A stretch of DNA of 64,000 bases. Origin: Rhizophagus irregularis. Lineage: Eukaryota; Glomeromycota; Glomeromycetes; Glomerales; Glomeraceae. Positions 50,321 through 60,730 of this stretch are shown here, one piece after another. The translations under genes and the position numbers were made by a program. A model generated the notes under the pieces. That model saw nothing but the letters and a program-made list of their open reading frames with translations, made no database searches and was not told where the DNA came from. Each line of letters begins with the position of its first letter. The stretch's first letter is position 1. The DNA lies in NCBI RefSeq assembly GCF_026210795.1, contig NC_089449.1, forward strand, positions 2,914,001 to 2,978,000, written 5' to 3'.

Positions 50321-51152
50321 ATAACACCAATAGCAGCTTGATGAGCAGTTTTATAACCACCTCTTTGAGATTTTTTAAATCCAACACTATCTTCTGATTT
50401 AGTTATTAAAATATTACCACGAGAATTTATTAATGTTACTATAATATTATTATATGATGCATAAGTATGAAGAATATAATTTTCTTCCGTTGAAACTTGG
50501 AACTAAAAAATCTGATAAAAGTTTTGCTATCTCATTATTTGAAAATGATGTTGAAGATGATGATGTTATTGATGATAAAATAGTTTGTGATAAAGATTTT
50601 TTGGATTCATTTGATGAAAAATTAAATAAAAAATTATCCATCTTTTCTTTATCTTTTGATAATGAAGATTCTTCTTGTTCTTGTTTAAAAATGGATGATG
50701 ATGATATTGTTGTTGTTGTTGGTTGGTTTGAACTAAAAAAACCTAATATATCATCAATACTTGGTTGATATTTTAATCCATCATTATTCTTTTGATTAAA
50801 TTCATTCTTGTCAATTTCATCAATTTCTTTCTTTTCCTCTATTTTATCCTCTATTTTATTTTTATCATTATTTTTATCATTATTCAATGAGAATGATGAT
50901 GTTAATAAACATTTTTGAAAAGAATTTGACAAATTACTATATAAATATAACAAATATAAATTAGATAAAACCAATTTTTTAGGAATAAAATTGTTTAAAG
51001 TATTTTTAAAAATTGATAACATGTTAAAAAAGATAGCTGATTATTGGATTTGGACTGAAATTAAAGACCCTAAATTACTATTAAATGCATGTGATCATTG
51101 TAACTGTTGCACTAAATTCATATATCAATCATCTGACTCACGTACTAAAAAG
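50320..51152 (-). pseudogene. uS11m pseudogene copy B (5' part plus 5' flank)
   Basis: The longest copy. It is the reverse complement of about 36063-36882 and includes 130 bases of the functional gene's own 5' flank, the start codon at 51022-51020 and coding sequence into the S11 domain (to AAIGVI). A 190-codon frame stays open from the original start, then a 7-base insertion before the S11 domain shifts it, so only the leader and low-complexity part could be made. The copy ends at 50320, fused to the duplicated tail of ASE1. Its upstream end at 51152 abuts a transposon terminus. Because it alone carries the true promoter region it may be transcribed, but a functional ribosomal protein cannot result. 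Confidence 0.9.
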
Positions 51153-51821
51153 CAGTGTTGGATTATGATCAGGTTATATAGAAATTTCATAGTCATATGT
51201 CTATATGACCAGTGGTCAAACGGCATTTGGTCATAATTATATGACTTCTGATCATATGACCAATATGACTTCCAATAATAATGCATTATTAATTTAGTTA
51301 TATGACTTTACCAATAAAATCCTTGTATCATATTAATTATAATTGTGTTTTATCTAATTATGTCTTTGCCTTTGAGCTTTCAAACTAAATTCTTTAAAAT
51401 GACAAGACAGTAAGGATGGGCCCTCAAATGATTTTTCAAATCTGCAATATTGTGAATTTTGGAGTCAAATTGCAGTTAGTAATTCGCAATTTCACAATTC
51501 TGATTGCCTGATGTTTTTAAATAATAAATTATTTTTTAAACGTTTTATAATGATAAATAAATAAAAATGTTTTTTAAATCAATATAATAAATTTATTTAT
51601 TTGTTTGTTTATTTGTTTATCATTCGTCTTAAGCATAGACTGATATTTTTCTAAATTGCATAACTGCGCCATTTCTTAGAAAAAATTCTGGATAATTTTG
51701 TCCATTTTTTAAAATAAGTCTCCTGCTATATATATTTTCATCCAGCAACCCTATAAAAAAAAAGTAGAAATGTTAGTAATATTTCTTTTTAAAGAAAATA
51801 GCTAACAAACATCTATTCCTT

Positions 51822-52580
51822 CAGTCCTCCCTTACTTTAATTTCAAAATTCTGGTCATGTCTTTAATTATTGAAACTCTGCAAAAAGAAAAAAAATAAAT
51901 TAATTAAATTTATCAAAAAAAAAATAATGAAAATTTTCTGGTCCTCCCTTACCTCAATCTTCATGCTTTTTGTCCAACAACTTTACAAAAACAAAAAAAA
52001 ATAAATTAGTGAAAATTATTAAAAAAAAGTAACAAAATCCTTTCCCAGTCCTCCCTTATTTCAATTCCAGAAGTTTGGTCATGCTTTTCGTCCGGCAACT
52101 CTGCAAAAATGAAAAAAAAAATAAATTAGTTTGAAAATATTAAAAAAAAAGTAACAACAACTCTTTCTGATTCTTACTTACCTTAATTTCAGAAGTCCAG
52201 TCGTACTTTTCTTTTGGCAACTCTACAAAAACAAAAAAAAAAATAAATTAGTTATTAAAAAAAATAACGAAAACCCTTCCCAGTTTTCTCTTATCTTGAT
52301 TTCAAAAGTCTGGCTGTGCTTTTCATTCGGCAACACTACAAAAATGAAAAAAAATAAATTAAAAAAAAAATAACAAAAATACTTCCCAGTCCTTCTCTTA
52401 CCTCAATTTCAAAAGTCCGGCCATGCTTTTCGTCCTGGCAACTCTACAAAATTAAAAAAAAAAAATTTATTAAAAAAAAACAACTTCCTGTCTAGTTTTT
52501 CCTTATTTTCATGACTCCATTTTAAAAAGTTCAGTCATAATTTTTGTCCAAAAACTTCAATAAAAAAGAAAAAAAGATCA
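51822..52580. repeat. Minisatellite, about 7 units of 103-121 bp
   Basis: Seven diverged tandem units start at about 51822, 51939, 52046, 52167, 52281, 52387 and 52490. Each opens with a pyrimidine block like CAGTCCTCCCTTACCTCAAT, continues with a segment like GGTCATGCTTTTCGTCCGGC and AACTCTACAAAAA, and closes with an A-rich tract containing AAATAAATTA. A weaker partial unit precedes at about 51715-51760. The array lies inside the left part of the hAT relic, between two regions rich in CTGCAAAT/ATTGCAG motifs (about 51430-51520 and 52590-52810). It may therefore belong to a separate non-autonomous element nested there. Confidence 0.82.
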
Positions 52581-52945
52581 TCAGATGATTTGTACTATGC
52601 AATTTGTCTGATAATTTGTATCAGACTGGCGGACTATAATTGGCAAATTGGCAAATCTGCAAATATTCCGCAATTTTGTAAAGTATTGCAATTGTACCGC
52701 AGTTGAATTGCGGTACTTTAGATCATTTGCGGAAGATATTTAGACTTCAAAATCTGCAATGTTCTGCAATACTGCAAATTGCAATTATTCCACAATTGCC
52801 TATTTGCAGCGTTATTCTTACAAGGCAGCAATATAATTTTTGCCCATATTTTACATTAATAAAAAATTCTAATAATTCTACAAATGCTTTAGCTGTGTAT
52901 AATTATTGCATAATTAAACATGATGGTATAGGACGGCACAAATTA

Positions 52946-53044
52946 ACACAGGTCGAAAAGTGAAAAATTAGGCATCAATCAGTCACCAATCAGTCACCAA
53001 TCAGTCACCGATTGGTGCCTGATTTTTCACTTTTCGACCTGTGT
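52946..53044. repeat. 99-bp foldback element with a 3 x 11-bp core
   Basis: Arms at 52946-52980 and 53010-53044 are inverted repeats of 35 bases with two mismatches, beginning ACACAGGTCGAAAAGTGAAA. Between and overlapping them, CAATCAGTCAC is repeated three times without change (52976-53008). The hairpin lies directly before the BED-like finger of the hAT relic, apparently inserted into its N-terminal coding region. It has no coding role. Confidence 0.88.
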
Positions 53045-55813
53045 AAACCTGAATGTTATACTGTAAATTGTACACGTCTTTGTTATAGTCATTTAGCAAA
53101 ATGTTCAAATTTTTATGAATATGTGGATGATGAAGTACAAGAAATTCTAGCTTTATCAGTACCAGAGGAGAATAAAAAGAAATGTAAAGAACCAAACAAA
53201 GATGATAAAGATGATGATTTGTATGGTGAATATTTCTTTGTATATTTAATTTTATATTTATTAATTAATTAATATTAAATTATATTGCAGATAGTACTGA
53301 AGAGAATACTTTTTTTAAATGACGAAGACTTTCAACTTCTTTATCTATGATACAACTTTCTTTTTTTTCACATTAATCATCAATAATTAATTTTTATTAA
53401 TGATCATTATCAACAAGTGAATTATCATTATTTGAAATATTATTGCTTCATTTAATTATATCAAATGGTTTGTCTTTCACATTTGTTGAGAATGAAGAAA
53501 CTATTGCTATTTTCCAGTTTATTGCGCCAGGAATTAAATTACCAAAACAAAAAGCTATAAGCAGAAAGTTATTAATTAAAAGTTCTGAATTATTACAAGA
53601 AAATATAATTAAAATTGCTAAAAATGATCAGGATAGCATAACTGCTACATTTGATGGTTGGACAAATGTAAAACAAGAGTATATATGGGGGTGGTATTTA
53701 TAACTACATTGGAACAATTACTAATTTGGGGTGCATATGATCTAAGTGCAGAAAGATTTAAAATGGAAGATGTTATTAGGCATATTAAAAAATTAATGTC
53801 TGATGTGGATAAAGATCATATTAATATTAAAGCTTTTATTTTTGATTCAGCAGGAGAATATGCTGCTGCTCAATATGTTATACTATGTTATTGTGCTATT
53901 ATTATTACTATTAATTTTTAACATTTTATATATTTTTATATTAGACTTCAATTATAAAGAAAATATCCATCTAAAATTTTTTTGCTATGTATAGCTTACT
54001 AGATGAATCTAATCTTTGGGGAAATATTTAAAAAATCTGAATTACACCAAAGAACATCTAAAGAAGTTAAAATCTTAGGGATGAATAGAAGCATATATAT
54101 AAAAAACAATAACACTAGTCACTCCTGAAGATACCAGATAGAACTCATATTACTTTTGTTTTCATTCTATTTTGAAATCAAAATCTGCACTTAAGGTATA
54201 TTTAAAATTATTTATTTGTTTTTAATATAAAATTATAGAAAATAATTATTTTTTATATTTTAACAGTTTCTTTCAGCAAAATTTAATAATGGCCGAACAA
54301 ATGTAATGAGAAATAATGGTATTTCAAGTATACCAGCAAATAAAAAATCTATTGATAAAAGTGGTAACCAAAAGCTTCCTGATGATATATATTATTAATA
54401 ATTCAGAATTCTGGAATACCCTATTTGAATTGCAGAACCTATTATATCCACTTTGTAGATTTCTTAATAAATTATAAAAGGATTCTGCTCAGCTCTATGA
54501 AGTTTTACATTGTTTTGCTTATACTACAAAAATCTTAGACAGTCATTATAATTTTGAATTTAGTTCAAGAATAATAGAAAGAATTGAATCTCATTAGAAA
54601 GAATGGGAGCAACCACTTTTAATCCTTCTTTTTGTGCTTTATCCATCTCATAAATTACAAAAATTTTGTTCATTAACTCCAAATCTCACCTGGACTCATA
54701 TTGGTCAATGGTTAAAGTACTACTATAAAATCATAGTTCAGATCTAAACTTGTATCAATTTTGCATAAATTGACTAAATATAAAAACGTGAAAGATCCAT
54801 ATAATATGGATTCATTTAATCAGTTTCATGGTAATTTGGTAGATTTTTGGGACTCCACAATTGGTATAAATCCAGAATTGGCTCATGTTGCAATCTGTAT
54901 CTATGGAATTAGCGTCAATTCTGCATCTGTAGAATGATTATGATCAAGTATGGGTTATTTACATACTAATTGGTGAAATTGCTTGAAGATAACCTTTTTT
55001 TTATTAATTATATTATTTAAATATAGAATATAAATTTAGTTTTATTTTTTTATAATAAATAGCAAAAAAAAGTTTTAGCAATGAGTTAAATCTGAAGTGA
55101 AATATTATTTACTCGTAAAATCAAAGATGTCAGAGAATGTAAATGTGAAATGCAGTGCCTTCATATTATATAGCGATACCAATTTACCCTGACAATGAAA
55201 ATAAAGATGATAATTTAAATGAAGGAAAATATATTCAAGTAAGTGATGATGAAAATAAAGTAAATAATAATAAAACTACAAATAACAATGATGATAGGGA
55301 AAAATTAATCATTCAAAATAAAGAACAAAGGTGGAATCAGTTAATTAAAGAATGGATAGAATTGGGAAATAGGGAAAATCAAATTCAAAAATAATGAAGA
55401 TGAATGTTTTTTATCACCAGAATGGAATAATGATTTTGATTTTACAGGTCAAAATGTGCATCCTGCTGATGATAAAAGGGCAAAATGGAGTTTAAGTACT
55501 TTATCTGAATCTTCTTTAGAATCTCCTTCATTCTTAGGTTCAGATGAATATTCACTAATGCATATTAAAAGTGTTGCATAAAAATTATTGCATTTATTCA
55601 ATTTAATAGAATATTTTTACAATTTTGTCGTTATAAAAAACAGGTTTGTAATAAAAATCAAATTTATAAAAAAAAAATTTGCCAATAAAGTTTTTGATGA
55701 ATACTTTAATTTAATTGGTTAGAAATAGAAATTATGACCAAAGTCATATGACTTTACAAATTTAGAATGACCAAATGACTTATGATCGGTCATACAAGTC
55801 ATAATGGTCATAG

Positions 55814-56486
55814 TCATAACCACCTCTTTGAGATTTTTTAAATCCAACACTACCTCCTGATTTAGTTATTAAAATATTACCACGAGAATTTGTTAATGTT
55901 ACTATAGTATTATTATATGATGCATGAATATGAAGAATATAATTTTCTTCCGTTAGAACTAAAAAATCTGATAAAAGTTTTGCTATCTCATTATTTGAAG
56001 ATGATGTTGAAGATGATGATGTTGTTGATGATGAAATAGTTTGTGATAAAGATTTTTTGGGTTCATTTGATGAAAAATTAAATAAAAAATTATCCATCTT
56101 TTCTTTATCTTTTGATGATGAAGATTCTTCTTGTTCTTGTTTAAAAATGGATGATGATGATGATGATGATGTTGTTGTTGTTGTTGGTTTGAACTAAAAA
56201 GACCTAATATATCATCAATACTTGGTTGATATTTTGATCCATTATTATTCTTTTGATTAAATTCATTCTTGTCAATTTTGTCGATTTCTTTATTTTCCTT
56301 TTTTTTATCCTTTATTTTATTTTCGTCATTATTTTTATCATTATTTGATGAGGATAATGATGTTAATAAACGTTTTTGAAAAGAATTTAACAAATTACAA
56401 CAAATATAAATTAGATGAAACTAATTTTTTAGGAATAAAATTGTTTAAAGTATTTTTAAAAATTGATAACATGTTAAAAAAAGATA
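55814..56486 (-). pseudogene. uS11m pseudogene copy C
   Basis: A minus-strand copy from just upstream of the start codon (56472-56470) into the S11 domain as far as KKSQRGGY. At least one frame change in the Ser-rich part splits it into two overlapping open pieces. Its 3' end is fused to the subterminal repeats of the hAT relic, so the open frame ends in a repeated Asp-Tyr-His-Tyr-Asp tail encoded by transposon DNA. Its 5' flank departs from that of the functional gene within about 14 bases upstream of the start codon, then runs about 670 bases to the end of ASE1. The conserved S11 residues that remain are little changed, so this copy looks younger than copy A. Confidence 0.88.
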
Positions 56487-57157
56487 AATTTCTATTTCTG
56501 AACACAAACTTTTTATAAAAAATTTTTTGAACCACACGTGACTAAATTCTTTAATGCTAACCTAATTGTGTTACCCATAAACCATTCATTATATAATTAT
56601 ACCTGTTTTTTTGTTGAAATTTATTAAATTTATTAAATTTTTTTGGAATTTTTTTTCTCTTTTTTTTGATTAACCAAAAAGATCCTTAATTAAAAAAAAA
56701 ATGAATTGTTCAAAAATCTGTATTGTTCTTTACTAAAATTGCAATAAATCACTAATCCTCTTATCAAAAAAAAAAAAAATTGGAAAAAAAAAGGAAAGAA
56801 AAATTCTTTTTTTTAAATTGTAAATAATTAAAAAAAGATTCGATCTAAAGAATTATAGTCCAATAATTACAACGCTAAAAATTCTCTTAAGATTAATAAA
56901 AAAAGAATAAAATTAAGATAAATTAAATATACATTTAAAATATACACATCCCCCACATAAATCAGTTTGAAAATAAAAATTTACAATGAGCTAAAATATT
57001 CATATTGTTTATCTAAGGGACACATATTGGTATCTTTTATGAATGAAAATTGGACCAAAAAAAAAAAATAATGATAGTCCAAATTGTGTATACAAAATAA
57101 AATTGTCTAGAATTTACAATATAAAGTCCTTGTGATAAAAAAATAAAAAAATTTTAA
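56487..57157. other. Spacer between uS11m copy C and ASE1
   Basis: About 670 bases of A/T-rich DNA with no gene; it should contain the ASE1 3' UTR. The whole stretch is duplicated at 49598-50276. Confidence 0.75.
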
Positions 57158-60100
57158 TTAATGGCCTCCGTCAATTATCATTGACATTCTTTTTGTTGCT
57201 TGTTTCTTCAACAAAGCTGAGGGTTCATTAGACATAACAATTGTACTTCTTGGTCTAGGCTTAGCTGGGGCTGTATTTGATCTTCTAGTCATAGTAGGTC
57301 GAGAATTAGATGGGATTAACGTTGATTTAACATTTGATTTACTTTGAGCTTCATTTGATGATTGTACTTTAATTTTTGTGGATGTAGGTACACCCAATCT
57401 TCCATTGACAACATATGGTATTTGTGATGGTTCGGGTGTAGTTGGTGTAGAAACAGATGAAACGGATGAAGATTCACTTGAAGAACTAGATACGCTATCA
57501 CTTCTTTGTGTAATATTGTTTTTTTTGTTATCCCCAAGATACAATGATTGTCGGCGTGAAGACTTGTCTTCATTTGGTTTACTAGAAGATTTTGTTTCAT
57601 TTGGTTTATTAGAAGATTTTGTTCCATTTGTTTTAGTCGTTGTAGACGTTGTAGAAGTGTTGGACATATATAATGATGTTCTTCGTGAACTCGAGGATTT
57701 ATTATCTGTAGAATTAGTTCGGGAAGTAGTTCGGGAAGTGGTTCGGGAAGTTAAACCAGGATGCGATGTGAAATCCATTGGACTTGTCAATAACATGCTA
57801 TTCCTCTTGCGAGTTCCTGAAACTTCTGATCTAGCTGGAGAAACTGCGCGTGATGTTGCGCGTGATGTTGCGCGTGATGAAGCAACTGAACGTGCGGGTG
57901 AGATTGATCGACTGGGTGGCAATGCTTGACTATTCCTTCGTGATTTAGATGATGATCCAAATCCAGAAGGTGATGTTGCTCTACTAATAGACATTTTAGG
58001 GACTTGACTATTTCTACGTGATCGCGTTCCACTTGTGGGAGATACTGGTCGACTGGATGCTATTGATCTTCGTTTAGTAGCATCTCCATTCACAGAAAAT
58101 GTTGGTGAAACTGGTCGACTTGCCGATACTCGAGTTGCCTGACTATCTCTACGTTTAGCTGGACCCTTTGAATTGTCTTTCTCTTTTTCATCCTTCTTAC
58201 TATTACCATTTTGTTCGAAACCAAAGAACATTTGATTTACAATACGTTCTGAAATTTCCGATTGCTAAAAAAAAAAGAAATATGAAATGATTAATTGAAT
58301 ATTGCTCAAAAAAATCAATTCAACTACAATATTACTTTACTTACCAAGGTATCCAAGTAACGTTTACTTTCGTGCATAAAAGGTTTTCGTTCAGCTAATT
58401 TTAATATATAATTTGAAAAGGTTAAAAAAAAAAAAATTTGTTTTTAAAACGATTTATCATTCATTAATTGATTTGAACTTTACCTTCTTCATACGCAATA
58501 CAAGCATTGATTAATTGATCTTCTATTTTTACCAAATTAGGCCAGCAAGATTTACGCCATTTTTCTTCTTCTAATAGACGGAATGAGGGTTGGAATAAAC
58601 GACGTGGATCCGAAGCTGATTTTTCGAATTCAATCATTTTCTATAAAAAAAAAAAGGTTTTAAAAAACAAATAAAATAAATAAATAAATAAAATTAATGG
58701 TATACATACCTCGATCAAAGCACGTCTTTCTAACATCAATCTATATATCTTGGCACATTTGATGTAAAGATCTTGTAATCGATCAACTTCTTGGGCAAGT
58801 AATTCGTAAACTTCTTCAGCAGATACGACTAAAAAATAAATAAGTAAATATATATATATATATATATTGATTAACCAAAGTGAAATGAATTAAAGTTTCA
58901 TCATTGTCAAGTTCATTTTAAACTTACGTGAACGTAAACTGGAAAAGAATTCATCACGTTCATATTGAGGAACCAAACATTTATCCCAAAGTTCACCCAA
59001 TTGTACAGTATATTCTTCAATAGCTTTTTGAATCTTGGCACGCATGATTTCTCTAAGTCTTTCAAACTCTACTTCCAACTAAAAAAATAGAAATGATTCG
59101 AACAAATTAAAAACAAACAAATAAATATATATATATTTTTATAAAAAAGATATATTACCTTGTCCATATATTCTTGATCCAGTGAGTCGGTCAATTTGAT
59201 TCTATCTTCTTCAGGAATATCCAATTCATCATAAAGATTCTGGATACTTCGTTGCATCATAGACATCTTTTCTTTACGTTCTTCATAAACTTTTCCTAAT
59301 TCAGTCAATTTATTCTTCAAGATTTCTAGTTGTTCAGGTTTTAATTTTAATCCTTCAGGAAGTTGTGGTTTATAATAGACAAATCCTTGTGCCTCTAAAT
59401 CTAATTCTAAATCTAATTTTTGTTCTGATTCACTATCATCGTTATTATTTTCATTGTCCTTATTTTGATTATCTTGTTCTTTTTGTATTAAAGATTCATA
59501 AAGTTCATTTGGAATAGATTTATCTAAAAATAATTGAGCTAAACCTTTGTCTATTTCATCTTGTGGTTTATAGTTAAGTTTATCCCAATAATAATGAAGT
59601 TTAATAGTTGAATTTTCAAATGATCCACGTAATCCTACCTGTAAAGAAAAAGGTAACAATAATAAAATTTTATAATCAAGTTAATAAAATCATAACATAA
59701 ATTGATCAAATATCAAACAAAAAATTAATTAAATAAGATATTTTACCACTACATGGGCGTATTCATCATATTTACACCATAACTATATTGAAAAAAAAAA
59801 AAATTTTTTTTTTAATCAAACTGTAGGAATTTTAAAAAATCATAAAATTATTTATTTATACAAACCGGTCGAACTACGGATGTGCTTAAATCATTTTCGA
59901 AAACCTAAGAATTTATATTTATAATGTAAATTATTTAAATTTTTATTTTCTAATCATATAATCATAATATAATTAATTACCTCTGCTGATGGAACAATAT
60001 AATCGACATCAAGTTCTTGAACAAAGGTATTAAGTCCGGCTAACCATTTATTAACATTTAGTCTCGTGATTTCATGTTCCTAAAAGAGGTTAGATCCGAA

Positions 60101-60730
60101 AACAAAACGTCATAATATTAATATTCAATGATCATTGTTTGAACGTTTCGTAGAAAAAAAACCCCCCCCCTTAAATTTTTTTTTTGTTTAAATATTACCA
60201 ACCTCTTTTAACGAATTTCGGATAATCATAAGTCTATCACGCGTGGCATTATTAACTTCATAATTTAATAGAGCAGCTTGATCAATTAGTATATCGACTT
60301 TTCGACCAAATATATGACAATATTCTTCAATTTCGGACTATTAAAAGTTATTTTCGAAAAGATTTTCCGAGTTTGATTAGCATAGTGTATTTAAGGGAAA
60401 AAAATAGATTGAAATGTTAAAGAAAAGATAAATTTTACTTACGAGAACATCTTCTATTTCAGCAGTAAGAGTTGACTTCCATAAAATTTGTTCTTGAATA
60501 AGTTTATCAAACTCTGTCAAGATTCCCTAATAAAACGGTTTAAAGAAATAAGTACAAGGTACTTGATGGAAACCAACAAAAATAGGACAACGGCCTCTTT
60601 TACTCACCTGTAGTTTTTCTCGAGCCCACTCTCCTTGATCTGAATAGTCTTTACCCGAATATTCATTTACAACACGATATTCTTGCCATAATGATTTTAG
60701 CTGGTCAATTTTGAAGTGAAGGGCGTCCAT
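57158..60730 (-). CDS. ASE1: Ase1/MAP65/PRC1 microtubule bundler
   Basis: Twelve exons on the minus strand: 60730-60608, 60526-60443, 60337-60203, 60079-59981, 59904-59866, 59782-59747, 59638-59159, 59078-58928, 58828-58710, 58640-58484, 58394-58345 and 58264-57158. All joins are GT-AG and in frame, giving 859 residues. Residues 1 to about 490 are the helical rod and spectrin-like microtubule-binding core, with KLTELGKVYEERKEKM, LYDELDIPEEDR, FERLREIMRAKIQKAIEEYTVQLGELWDKC and the MAP65 hallmark DPRRLFQPSFRLLEEEKWRK. Residues 492-859, all in the last exon, are Ser/Arg/Thr-rich with short repeats (SRATSRATSRAVSP, TSRTTSRTTSRTNS): a basic disordered tail of the kind that binds microtubules and is phosphorylated by Cdk1 (several S/T-P sites are present). 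The protein crosslinks antiparallel microtubules at the spindle midzone. An acidic Asn/Glu loop near residues 210-235 is extra. Its last 44 bases of coding sequence are duplicated at 50277-50320. Confidence 0.95.

Larger units (their letters stand above)
51153..55813 (+). mobile_element. hAT DNA transposon relic
   Basis: The left end begins CAGTGTTGG, a typical hAT terminus, and the first ~150 bases carry repeated TATGACC/GGTCATA motifs that recur in both orientations at 55735-55813. I take these as subterminal transposase-binding repeats. Coding remains on the plus strand follow in order: a BED-like finger (NCTRLCYSHLAKC, then VDDEVQEILALS, about 53060-53160); NGLSFTFVENEETIAIFQF and ATFDGWTNVK (first catalytic aspartate, about 53466-53680); FIFDSAGEYAAAQ (second aspartate, about 53835-53875); segments to 54600 including SEFWNTLFELQNLLYP; SVNSASVE (dimerisation region, about 54912); and an acidic tail to 55580. 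Stops and frame changes are numerous. The right terminus matching CAGTGTTGG is missing: the element ends on uS11m copy C. Other repeats are nested inside it. Confidence 0.85.

Noticed and set aside
57378-57929. A 183-codon antisense open frame over the ASE1 tail
   Set aside because: It is the complement of the Ser/Arg/Thr-rich repeats of ASE1 and has no features of its own.
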